From an uncultured Mucispirillum sp. (GTDB lineage Bacteria; Chrysiogenota; Deferribacteres; Deferribacterales; Mucispirillaceae): DNA of 5,787 bases. The notes below the pieces were generated by a model. It was not told the origin of the DNA, ran no database searches, and saw nothing but the letters and a program-made list of their open reading frames with translations. This document shows, piece by piece, positions 1 to 5,787 of the stretch. The translations under genes were made by a program, and so were the position numbers. Position 1 is the stretch's first letter; each line of letters starts with the position of its first letter. The DNA lies in contig CAMEOC010000079.1 of NCBI GenBank assembly GCA_945929285.1, positions 1 to 5,787 of the forward strand, read 5' to 3'.

Positions 1-1
1 A

Positions 2-1228
2 CTATATACACTATATAAAAATAAGCAGATAACAGAAAAAGAATACGAAAAATCTATGGCAGAAAATATTAACTTTCAGCCGGAAATTTTAAAGGTGGTA
101 GAGCCTGCTTATATAAATGGAGTGCTTAAGCAGATAGCAAATATTAAAGAAATAAATGAAAACTTAGGCAAGCAGAATATAAAGATATATACAGGCTATG
201 ATGAAAAGGCAAATAAGGTGGCACGGCAGGTATTGTCAGATTATTATAAAGATAAGGATGATGAAATACAAACTGCATTTGTGCTATTAAATAATAAAAC
301 CCAGGAAGTATTATCTGCCATTGGAAGCAGGCAGTATAATACGAAAGTAAATAGAGCATTAACAACCTCCAGGCAGATGGCTTCTACTTTTAAGCCCATA
401 GTATTTTTATCTGCCTTTGAAAAGGGTATAAAACCATCTGACCAGGTGGTAGATATGCCTTATGAATTTATGGTGAATAATGTGGTATATAAGCCAAATA
501 ACTATAACGGCTTTTTTATGGGGAAAATACCTATAAGGTATGCTTTTATATATTCACTAAATAACTCTACCATAAAAGTGGCAGAAATGGCAGGGCTTGA
601 GTATGTGAAAAATATGAGTATTGCTCTGGGTATGAATAAAGATGTTAAGCCTTTTTATGCTATGGCTTTAGGTGCTTTTCCTGCTACACCATTAACTGTG
701 GCTCAAATATTTTCAACCATAGGAAATATGGGGGTATATAAGCAGGCAGTGCTTGCAACAGGCTATGAAATAGACGGCAAATATGTAAGCTTAAAAGGTG
801 AGCCAAAAAAAGTGGTTTCAGAAGAAGCTGCTTACCAAACATTGTATGTAATGCAGTCAGTAGCAAGCAGGGGAACAGCACGAGGGGCAAGGCTTTTAGC
901 TGGCACAGGTGCAAAAACAGGCACTTCAAACGATACAAAAGATGCCTGGACCGTGGCAGTTTTTGGAGATTATACTGCTGTTGTGTGGGTAGGATATGAT
1001 GATTTACGGCCTATTACTTTTGGCGGCAGTGGGGGCAGGCTTGCTGCACCTATAATATCTGAATTTCAGAAAATATATTTTGGTAAAAATGCAACTTTTT
1101 CTTTTCAGGTGCCAAATAATGTTGTATTTAAAAGAGTAGATGCAAGAACAGGTTTACTAACTAATAGAAAATCTGCAGGAACATATATAGAAGCATACAA
1201 TAAAAAAAGATTACCAAAAAGCGAGTAG
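2..1228 (+). CDS. Class A penicillin-binding protein (PBP1A-like), C-terminal transpeptidase part, 5' end cut by window
   Basis: The reading frame is open from the left edge (first whole codon at base 2) to TAG at 1226-1228, giving 408 visible residues. The ATG at 56 is internal: the 18 codons before it read like the end of the glycosyltransferase-proximal segment of PBP1A proteins (an 'ITEKEYEKSM' stretch), so the true start lies upstream. All three penicillin-binding transpeptidase motifs are present: STFK with the nucleophilic Ser at about base 383, SLN at about 554 and KTGT at 914-925. A WVGYDD motif typical of class A enzymes follows. The protein should cross-link peptidoglycan on the periplasmic face of the inner membrane. 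The membrane anchor and glycosyltransferase domain are outside the window, so bifunctionality is inferred from family architecture. The stop lies 3 bases before aroK, implying one transcript. A class B PBP is less likely because of the linker and the WVGYDD region. Confidence 0.9.
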   Translation, partial: LYTLYKNKQITEKEYEKSMAENINFQPEILKVVEPAYINGVLKQIANIKEINENLGKQNIKIYTGYDEKANKVARQVLSDYYKDKDDEIQTAFVLLNNKTQEVLSAIGSRQYNTKVNRALTTSRQMASTFKPIVFLSAFEKGIKPSDQVVDMPYEFMVNNVVYKPNNYNGFFMGKIPIRYAFIYSLNNSTIKVAEMAGLEYVKNMSIALGMNKDVKPFYAMALGAFPATPLTVAQIFSTIGNMGVYKQAVLATGYEIDGKYVSLKGEPKKVVSEEAAYQTLYVMQSVASRGTARGARLLAGTGAKTGTSNDTKDAWTVAVFGDYTAVVWVGYDDLRPITFGGSGGRLAAPIISEFQKIYFGKNATFSFQVPNNVVFKRVDARTGLLTNRKSAGTYIEAYNKKRLPKSE

Positions 1229-1231
1229 ATT

Positions 1232-1759
1232 ATGGAGTTTACTAATATTCAAAAGGAAAAAATATACTTAACAGGCTTTATGGGAACAGGTAAAACAACC
1301 ATTGGCAGGCTTTTAAGCCAAAAATTAAATTACAGATTTATAGATACAGATGATTTAATAGAAAAAGAAAGCGGAATGACAATAGAAGAAATATTTAATA
1401 TCCATAAGGAAGAATATTTTAGGAAGTTAGAACGAAAGGTGCTGCTTTCCACATTTAATTTAAAAAAAGCTGTAATCTCCACAGGGGGTGGCCTTGTAAC
1501 ATATGAGGATAATATAAAATTAATAAAAGAAAACGGTATAGCAGTTACATTAACTGCATCACCTGATGTGATTATTTCCCGTATTTCAAAAGACGCAAAT
1601 ATAAGGCCCCTTTTACAAGGTGAAAACAGGGAAGAAAAGCTAAATACATTAATACAAAAACGGGCATATTATTATATTTCTGCCCATTTTGTAATAGATA
1701 CATCAAATAAAACAGCAGAAGAAATAGTAGAAAATATATGTATAAAGGCAGGTATATAA
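1232..1759 (+). CDS. aroK: Shikimate kinase
   Basis: This 175-residue protein, the usual length for the family, should phosphorylate the 3-hydroxyl of shikimate with ATP in the cytoplasm, the fifth step of the shikimate pathway. The P-loop GFMGTGKT is at residues 15-22. The shikimate-binding DTD is at 38-40, Arg64 sits in EYFRKLE, the GGG glycine triplet is at 85-87, the lid arginine is in RPLL (Arg125), and the C-terminal substrate Arg is in KRAYYY (Arg144). All key residues appear intact. The ATG is 3 bases after the PBP stop and in the same frame (TAG-ATT-ATG). There is no strong Shine-Dalgarno sequence, only a weak GCGAG, so translation probably depends on coupling to the upstream gene. 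aroB follows after a single base. The symbol aroK is used over aroL because of the aroB linkage, which is a common arrangement. Confidence 0.95.
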   Translation: MEFTNIQKEKIYLTGFMGTGKTTIGRLLSQKLNYRFIDTDDLIEKESGMTIEEIFNIHKEEYFRKLERKVLLSTFNLKKAVISTGGGLVTYEDNIKLIKENGIAVTLTASPDVIISRISKDANIRPLLQGENREEKLNTLIQKRAYYYISAHFVIDTSNKTAEEIVENICIKAGI

Positions 1760-1760
1760 T

Positions 1761-2801
1761 ATGAAAAGTACGGTTGTAAATATTTTAGAAACAAAAAAAT
1801 CTTACAATATTTATGTAGGAAGCGATTTTATTCAAGATAGAATTGCATATTATTTAGAAAGGGACAGCTTTTTTGTATTAGATGCAAAGGTGGCTTCTCT
1901 TTATAGAAATATTATACCACAGGATAGTAAAAGAGTATTTCTTTTTCAAGGTGGAGAGAAAAATAAAACACTTTTAAGCACGGAAAAAATATTAACTTTT
2001 TTAAAAAATAATGGTGCATTAAGAGATTCTACACTTGTTTCTATTGGTGGTGGCATAACAGGGGATACGGCAGCTTTTGCAGCATCACTTTATATGCGTG
2101 GTATAAAGCTTGTGCAGGTGCCTACTACACTTTTAGCTATGGTTGATTCTAGTGTTGGTGGAAAAACTGGTGTAAACTTAAAGGGTATTAAAAATAATAT
2201 TGGCACATTTTACCAGCCTAGCGAAGTTTTAATAGACAGCTATTTTTTAAACAGCCTTACAAATAAAGAATATTTAAACGGTTTTGCAGAAGCTATTAAA
2301 ATAGCTGCAGTACAGGATGAAGAATATTTTGATTATTTAGAAGATAATATAAGCTACATACTTGCACGAAAAAAACATGTTATGGAAAACCTTATATTAA
2401 AAGCATGCCAGTTAAAAGCAAGTGTTGTAGAGCAGGACGAAAAAGAATCTGGTATTAGAAAATTATTAAACTTTGGTCATACTGTGGCTCATGGTATAGA
2501 AAGCGATTCTGCATATAAAGTGCACCATGGTTATGCTGTTGCCATGGGTATGGTTTATGAAAGTATGTATGCTTTAAAGCATGGGTATACTGATGAGAAA
2601 ACTTTTAATAAAATAAAAGATTTACTTGTAAAACTTGGCTATCCTGTTGCTTATAAACCAAAAAATATGGAAAATATGCTTGCCATATCTAAAGATAAAA
2701 AGGCATGTAAAGAAGGTATTGCTTTAGCTGTGGCAGGTAAAAATATGCAGGGTGTTATAATAAATAATGTAAAACCAAAAGAAATAATTGACTTATTCTA
2801 G
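1761..2801 (+). CDS. aroB: 3-dehydroquinate synthase
   Basis: This 346-residue cytoplasmic enzyme should convert DAHP to 3-dehydroquinate using NAD and a divalent metal, the second step of the shikimate pathway. Its length is normal. Visible signatures are GGEKNKT at 64-70, the glycine-rich NAD-binding GGGITGD at 96-102 followed by the ASLYMRG stretch, VPTTLLAMVDSSVGGKTGVN at 120-139 with the conserved Lys135, and the metal ligands Glu177 (GFAEAIK), His240 (LNFGHT) and His256 (HHGYAVAMGM). The position after the last HG is Tyr, where many family members have Glu; the ligands themselves are intact. The start is the ATG one base after the aroK stop, with AAAGG and CAGG as possible ribosome-binding sequences within the end of aroK. 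Sugar-forming relatives such as 2-deoxy-scyllo-inosose synthase are unlikely given the aroK and aroQ neighbours. Confidence 0.95.
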   Translation: MKSTVVNILETKKSYNIYVGSDFIQDRIAYYLERDSFFVLDAKVASLYRNIIPQDSKRVFLFQGGEKNKTLLSTEKILTFLKNNGALRDSTLVSIGGGITGDTAAFAASLYMRGIKLVQVPTTLLAMVDSSVGGKTGVNLKGIKNNIGTFYQPSEVLIDSYFLNSLTNKEYLNGFAEAIKIAAVQDEEYFDYLEDNISYILARKKHVMENLILKACQLKASVVEQDEKESGIRKLLNFGHTVAHGIESDSAYKVHHGYAVAMGMVYESMYALKHGYTDEKTFNKIKDLLVKLGYPVAYKPKNMENMLAISKDKKACKEGIALAVAGKNMQGVIINNVKPKEIIDLF

Positions 2802-2817
2802 TAAAAAAAAGTATTAT
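2788..2817 (+). promoter_or_regulatory. Putative sigma-70-type promoter for the TPR-aroQ-peptidase block
   Basis: TTGACT at 2788-2793 (5 of 6 to the -35 consensus, within the last codons of aroB) is followed after 18 bases by TATTAT at 2812-2817 (5 of 6 to the -10 consensus). This would start RNA near 2824 and give a leader of about 80 bases containing the inverted repeat at 2835-2875. In AT-rich DNA such matches also occur by chance, so this is a candidate only. The location, in the only sizeable gap of the window, supports it. Confidence 0.4.
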
Positions 2818-2834
2818 ATATGAAACTGCTATTT

Positions 2835-2875
2835 GTTTTGGATAGTTTTGTTTATTATGGCAGGCTATCCAAAAC
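2835..2875 (+). repeat. Inverted repeat with 11-bp perfect arms in the aroB-TPR gap
   Basis: GTTTTGGATAG at 2835-2845 is the exact reverse complement of CTATCCAAAAC at 2865-2875, with a 19-base loop. A second, mutually exclusive pairing is possible: ATAGTTTTG at 2842-2850 with CAAAACTAT at 2870-2878 (9 bp). The left side carries GTTTTG twice, 10 bp apart, and the right side carries it once inverted. It could be an RNA hairpin in the leader (attenuator or weak terminator) or a DNA operator for a dimeric regulator. The loop is long, the stem has few GC pairs, and the following bases are mixed A/T instead of a clean T-run, so a strong intrinsic terminator is not supported. Confidence 0.6.
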
Positions 2876-2889
2876 TATATAATTATTTT

Positions 2890-2896
2890 AAGGGGA
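2890..2896 (+). promoter_or_regulatory. Ribosome-binding site fixing the GTG start of the TPR gene
   Basis: AAGGGGA lies 8 bases before GTG at 2905-2907. This is a much better spacing than any Shine-Dalgarno sequence for the next in-frame ATG at 2932. An in-frame TAG at 2902-2904 directly precedes the GTG and rules out a longer protein. Confidence 0.75.
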
Positions 2897-2904
2897 AACT
2901 TTAG

Positions 2905-4611
2905 GTGGACGAAAGGACACATGCTCGCTATATGTCTGATATAGCATATTTTCTTTCAAAAATGGAGGCAGAGCCAAACTCTGGTTACTTCATACCCATT
3001 GCTTTAGCTTATAATAAGCTGGAAAAGTATGATGAAACTATTGCCATGTGTAAATCAGCCATTGAGCGTTTTCCTGCCAACTGTGCTGCTAAAACATTTT
3101 TAGCAGAAGCCTATGTTTATAAAGGTCAGTTTGATTTAGCAAGAGAATTACTTTTTGATGTTACAGCAGAAGATGATAATAACTATAAAGCCTTAAAGCT
3201 TTTAGGTATAATATGCAAAGAAAATGGTGATACTACTGATGCTTTAAAGTATTTAACTGGTGCATATATACGCTCCCCGGAAGATGAAGAAGTAAAAAAG
3301 ATGATAGAAGAACTTGGGGGCTCATTAAACCCTGCCCAGATTTACGATGAGCGTATGAAACGGCAAACTCAAGCTGCCCTTGATAGCGAAGAAGATGAAG
3401 AATTAAGAACATACCAGGAAATAGACCAGCGAATAAGAAATGCAGAAATCATTATGGCAGATTTAGTTTCAGATACTACTATTTCTGCAAGAGATTATTC
3501 TAAAGAAGAAGACTTTTATTCAGATGACCCTAATGATTTTATGCCCCTTATTACACCCCATACAGAAGATGAGGGAGAAGATTTTTCAGACGACCCTAAC
3601 GATTTTCTGCCAATAATAAACCAAAACCACAGCGAAGAAGAAGGGGAAGATTTAACAGAAAATCTTTCAACTGAAGAAAGTGCAGCTCAAACTGAAAATA
3701 TTGAAGATACAGCAGAAATGGCAGAAGATGAAAGCAGTAGTGAAGATGATTTATTTTCTGCATTAAGTGAAGATAATAGCAGTAGTGAAGATGATTTATT
3801 ATCTGCATTAAGCGAAGATAATAGCAGTAGTGAAGATGATTTATTTTCTGCATTAAGTGAAGATAATAGCAGTAGTGAAGATGATTTATTATCTGCATTA
3901 AGCGAAGATAATAGCAGTAGTGAAGATTATTTATTTTCTGCATTAAGTGAAGATAATAGTAATAATGAAGATGACTTACTTTCTGCACTAAGCGAAGATG
4001 AAAGCAATAATGAAGATGATTTATTATCTACACTCAGTGAAGAAGAAAGTGCAGATGAATTATTTGATGAAATAAAAGCAGAAGAAAATATAGAAGATAT
4101 AGCAGAAGATAAAGAAATAGAAGAAAGTAAAGAGATAGAAGAAACACAGGAAAATATAGAAGAAGAAAATAATATAGAAGAAGCAGTAGAAAATGTAGTA
4201 GAAGAGAATGAAGCACAAGATGAACTAGAACAAGAAATAATAGAAGAAGTAAAGCAATCAGAAGAAGAAAAAGAAAAAACTGCCCAGGAAAAAGAGGCAG
4301 AAGAAATGTATAAAAAAACTATACCATCATCTGTTATAAATATGACTTATGATGATATGATAGATGATGATTTTCAGTATGGTAGTATAGTAGATGAAAA
4401 TTATAGTGAAGCAGATGGACCAAATATAGATTTAGGGGAGTCTGCTCCATTTACTCAAGGGGATATAATGGATGAAATTTTAGATGCTGTGGGTATGACT
4501 CAGGAAGACATGGCAAATGATGAAAAAATAGAGTTAAGCGAAAAAGAAAGAAAGCTGGAAAGGTTAGAGCAGTTTTTAGAAAAAGTAAGGCACAGTAAGG
4601 AAAAATTATGA
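2905..4611 (+). CDS. TPR protein with long acidic, tandem-repeat C-terminal region; function unknown
   Basis: This 568-residue protein has no signal peptide or membrane segment, so it is probably cytoplasmic. Three TPR units fit the consensus spacing at about 26-59, 60-93 and 94-127. A charged linker follows to about 200, then two copies of an EDF(Y)SDDPNDFxPxI motif (202-247). Seven 15-residue units of the type [15 protein letters not shown] follow at 276-380, then a Glu-rich, probably helical or coiled stretch at about 381-470. The tail at 471-568 is less repetitive and ends in a charged helix ([12 protein letters not shown]). The TPR part should bind a partner protein, and the acidic middle looks disordered with regularly spaced short hydrophobic motifs; both are inferences. 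The start is GTG, chosen for its strong Shine-Dalgarno sequence. The stop overlaps aroQ by 4 bases (ATGA), so the two are translationally coupled, but nothing in the sequence ties this protein to aromatic biosynthesis. I do not recognise the family and assign no function. Confidence 0.85.
   Translation: MDERTHARYMSDIAYFLSKMEAEPNSGYFIPIALAYNKLEKYDETIAMCKSAIERFPANCAAKTFLAEAYVYKGQFDLARELLFDVTAEDDNNYKALKLLGIICKENGDTTDALKYLTGAYIRSPEDEEVKKMIEELGGSLNPAQIYDERMKRQTQAALDSEEDEELRTYQEIDQRIRNAEIIMADLVSDTTISARDYSKEEDFYSDDPNDFMPLITPHTEDEGEDFSDDPNDFLPIINQNHSEEEGEDLTENLSTEESAAQTENIEDTAEMAEDESSSEDDLFSALSEDNSSSEDDLLSALSEDNSSSEDDLFSALSEDNSSSEDDLLSALSEDNSSSEDYLFSALSEDNSNNEDDLLSALSEDESNNEDDLLSTLSEEESADELFDEIKAEENIEDIAEDKEIEESKEIEETQENIEEENNIEEAVENVVEENEAQDELEQEIIEEVKQSEEEKEKTAQEKEAEEMYKKTIPSSVINMTYDDMIDDDFQYGSIVDENYSEADGPNIDLGESAPFTQGDIMDEILDAVGMTQEDMANDEKIELSEKERKLERLEQFLEKVRHSKEKL
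3508..3645 (+). repeat. Two in-gene copies of an SDDPNDF motif
   Basis: Residues 202-224 and 225-247 of the TPR protein are two adjacent copies of about 23 residues sharing [11 protein letters not shown]-x-I and a closing acidic-Gly run. The codons differ at many synonymous positions (for example GATGACCCTAATGAT against GACGACCCTAACGAT). The protein motif is therefore conserved while the DNA has drifted, which suggests an older duplication under selection, unlike the near-identical 45-bp units further on. Confidence 0.75.
3730..4044 (+). repeat. Seven tandem 45-bp units (15 residues each) with 90-bp higher-order period
   Basis: Units start at 3730, 3775, 3820, 3865, 3910, 3955 and 4000. Each encodes a variant of [16 protein letters not shown]. 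Units 1, 3 and 5 carry TTA-TTT (Leu-Phe) and AGT; units 2 and 4 carry TTA-TTA (Leu-Leu) and AGC, so the effective period is 90 bp. Bases 3733-3837 are identical to 3823-3927 (105 bp). Unit 5 has one GAT-to-TAT change (Asp to Tyr, at 3928). Units 6 and 7 are diverged (SNN in place of SSS), and a decayed remnant (ESADELFDE) follows. Every unit is a multiple of 3, so copy-number change would alter length but not frame. Confidence 0.95.
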
Positions 4612-5039
4612 GAATATTAGTGATAAATGGTCCAAATATAAATATGCTTGGTAAAAGAGAGCCTGGCCATTACGGTGGCATCACTTTTGTGGAGCTGGAA
4701 GAATTAATTAGAGAGCGGGCAGAAAAGCTTAATATAGATATAGAATTTTTCCAGTCTAATGTGGAAGGTGATATTGTTACATGTATTCAACAGGCAGAAA
4801 GTTATGATGGCATAATAATTAATGCTGGAGCATATACTCACACAAGTATTGCCATAAGAGATGCAATGCTTTCTATTAAGGCAAAATTTATTGAAGTGCA
4901 TTTATCAAATGTATATGCAAGGGAGCCTTTTAGGCATAAATCATATTTATCTGATATTGCTTTAGGGGTTATTGCAGGTTTTAAAGAAGATTCTTATCTT
5001 TTAGCACTGGAGTATTTTGCAACAGGAGAGTGGCAGTGA
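4608..5039 (+). CDS. aroQ: 3-dehydroquinate dehydratase, type II
   Basis: This 143-residue protein, the normal length for a type II dehydroquinase, should dehydrate 3-dehydroquinate to 3-dehydroshikimate in the cytoplasm as a dodecamer, the third step of the shikimate pathway. The N-terminal [14 protein letters not shown] block carries the active-site Arg17, and the catalytic Tyr22 is in [13 protein letters not shown] supplies Asn72 and the catalytic His78. [17 protein letters not shown] supplies Glu96, His98 and Arg109. All expected residues are present. The ATG overlaps the TPR gene's stop (ATGA, 4608-4611) and has TAAGGA at 4596-4601, 6 bases upstream. The downstream peptidase overlaps its stop by 4 bases. 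An aroQ-pepP pair, often followed by efp, is a familiar order in several bacterial groups; efp would lie beyond the window. Confidence 0.96.
   Translation: MRILVINGPNINMLGKREPGHYGGITFVELEELIRERAEKLNIDIEFFQSNVEGDIVTCIQQAESYDGIIINAGAYTHTSIAIRDAMLSIKAKFIEVHLSNVYAREPFRHKSYLSDIALGVIAGFKEDSYLLALEYFATGEWQ
5024..5028 (+). promoter_or_regulatory. Ribosome-binding site supporting the GTG start of the peptidase
   Basis: AGGAG near the end of aroQ sits 7 bases before the GTG at 5036-5038. It is a textbook Shine-Dalgarno spacing and decides the start, since the gene has no early in-frame ATG (the first is at residue 41, inside the conserved N-terminal domain). Confidence 0.8.
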
Positions 5040-5787
5040 TAAAAAGAATAGCAGATGTGCAAAGGCAGCTTAGGCAGTTGGAGATTCCTGCTGTATTAAT
5101 TACTAATTTAACAGATGTGAAATATTTAAGTGGGTTTACAGGCTCAACAGCTTATATGATAGTAGATTTAGAAGGGGCGTATTTTTATACAGATGGCAGG
5201 TATGAAGTGCAGTCTTCTCAAGAAGTAAGTAGCAATATAGCAGTAGAAATAGTTACAGATTATTCTATTATTTTTAAAGAATACTGTGCTAAATATAAAA
5301 AAATATTGTTACAGCCCTCATGTGTTATAAATATAAGCTCAAAAGTAGCAACTTCAGGTACAGAAATATATTTAGACGATAAAGATATTCTTCAAAAATT
5401 AAGAATGATAAAAGATGAAAATGAAATAAAGCTTATAAAAGAGCAGTATAGGCTTGCAGGTAAAGCATTTTTAAGGGCTTTAAAATCTTTTAAATTTGGT
5501 AATAGTGAAAAAACATGGGCGGCAGCTTTAGAATACCACATGAAAATACTTGGGGCAAAAGGTGAAAGTTTTGAAACTATTGTGGCATCTGGGGTAAGAG
5601 GTGCTATGCCTCATGGAGTTGCAAGTATAAAGGAAGTAAATGAAAATGAGCCTGTATTAATAGATTTTGGAAGCAGAGATGTATATAATAGCGACTATAC
5701 CCGTATGGTTTATAATGGAAATGACAGCGAAGTTTTAAAGGTTATTGATATTGTAAGGGCAGCAGTTGAAAAATCTATTGAAAGCAT
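5036..5787 (+). CDS. Xaa-Pro aminopeptidase (M24 family), 3' end cut by window
   Basis: The frame opens with GTG at 5036, overlapping the aroQ stop (GTGA), and runs off the right edge after 250 codons. The family is the metal-dependent 'pita-bread' peptidases that remove N-terminal residues preceding proline in the cytoplasm. Residues 1 to about 125 form the creatinase-type N-terminal domain ([18 protein letters not shown], then YTDGRY). The linker [14 protein letters not shown] at 122-135 leads into the catalytic domain, with FETIVASG (179-186), MPHG (His193) and the first two metal-binding aspartates in VLIDFG (Asp210) and NSDYTR (Asp220). The remaining ligands (one His, two Glu) would be downstream. 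The spacing between the two Asp is 10 residues, where common members have 11. Whether it is pepP-like (aminopeptidase) or pepQ-like (dipeptidase) cannot be settled from this part, so no symbol is given. Confidence 0.9.
   Translation, partial: MIKRIADVQRQLRQLEIPAVLITNLTDVKYLSGFTGSTAYMIVDLEGAYFYTDGRYEVQSSQEVSSNIAVEIVTDYSIIFKEYCAKYKKILLQPSCVINISSKVATSGTEIYLDDKDILQKLRMIKDENEIKLIKEQYRLAGKAFLRALKSFKFGNSEKTWAAALEYHMKILGAKGESFETIVASGVRGAMPHGVASIKEVNENEPVLIDFGSRDVYNSDYTRMVYNGNDSEVLKVIDIVRAAVEKSIES

Noticed and set aside
56..58. ATG as a start for the penicillin-binding protein
   Set aside because: The frame is open to the window's left edge with family-like residues before it, no Shine-Dalgarno sequence precedes it, and a PBP beginning here would lack its anchor.
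144..938. Minus-strand open frames within the penicillin-binding protein gene (144-365 and 684-938)
   Set aside because: They are Leu/Tyr/His-rich antisense shadows with no domain or ribosome-binding support, overlapping a clear gene.
2878..2883. Perfect TATAAT -10 hexamer just before the TPR gene
   Set aside because: No -35-like sequence lies 16-18 bases upstream, and the RNA would start at or within the Shine-Dalgarno sequence. It is likely a chance match in AT-rich DNA.
2835..2890. Intrinsic terminator after aroB
   Set aside because: The stem is AT-rich, the loop is 19 bases long, and the bases after it are mixed A and T without a continuous T-run. It may be a weak attenuator but cannot be called a terminator.
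3596..3988. Open frame of 130 codons on the minus strand over the repeat array
   Set aside because: It is the antisense shadow of the 45-bp repeats. It inherits a 15-residue periodicity of His, Tyr and Leu, has no recognisable domain, and lies within a well-supported plus-strand gene.
3730..4044. CRISPR-like regular repeats
   Set aside because: The units are contiguous with no unique spacers, have no palindromic arms, keep the reading frame and lie inside a coding sequence.
4034..4901. Minus-strand open frames over the Glu-rich tract and aroQ (4034-4216 and 4704-4901)
   Set aside because: They are low-complexity Leu-rich or AT-driven shadows of genes supported by motif evidence on the plus strand.

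Overview
The window is a single-direction (+ strand), AT-rich, gene-dense stretch of bacterial chromosome. It carries six protein-coding genes. The first is cut by the left edge and the last by the right edge. Codon use leans heavily on ATA, AGA, TTA and GAA. Gene order and base composition suggest a low-GC Gram-negative bacterium. A member of Deferribacterota such as a host-associated Mucispirillum-like organism is my best guess, but it rests on general familiarity and not on any search.

Region 1 (2-2801) is a tightly packed block. It starts with the C-terminal transpeptidase half of a class A penicillin-binding protein, followed by aroK (shikimate kinase) and aroB (3-dehydroquinate synthase). 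The genes are separated by only 3 and 1 bases, so they are almost certainly co-transcribed.

Region 2 (2802-2904) is the only real intergenic gap, about 100 bases long. A plausible sigma-70-type promoter overlaps the end of aroB. It is followed by an inverted repeat with 11-bp arms that can also pair in a shifted 9-bp register, and then by a strong Shine-Dalgarno sequence in front of a GTG start.

Region 3 (2905-5787) is a second block joined by 4-base stop/start overlaps. It begins with a 568-residue protein that has three N-terminal TPR units and a very long acidic, repeat-filled tail. Next comes aroQ (type II 3-dehydroquinase), then the first 250 codons of an M24-family Xaa-Pro aminopeptidase.

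Together aroB, aroQ and aroK encode steps 2, 3 and 5 of the shikimate pathway. The PBP acts in peptidoglycan cross-linking and the peptidase in peptide turnover. The member without a known function is the TPR/acidic-repeat protein. Its coding sequence contains seven 45-bp tandem units arranged as a 90-bp higher-order repeat, including a 105-bp exact overlapping duplication. This looks like a recently expanded, length-variable locus. I see no mobile elements, RNA genes, CRISPR arrays or defence systems, and the core genes look ordinary and intact.
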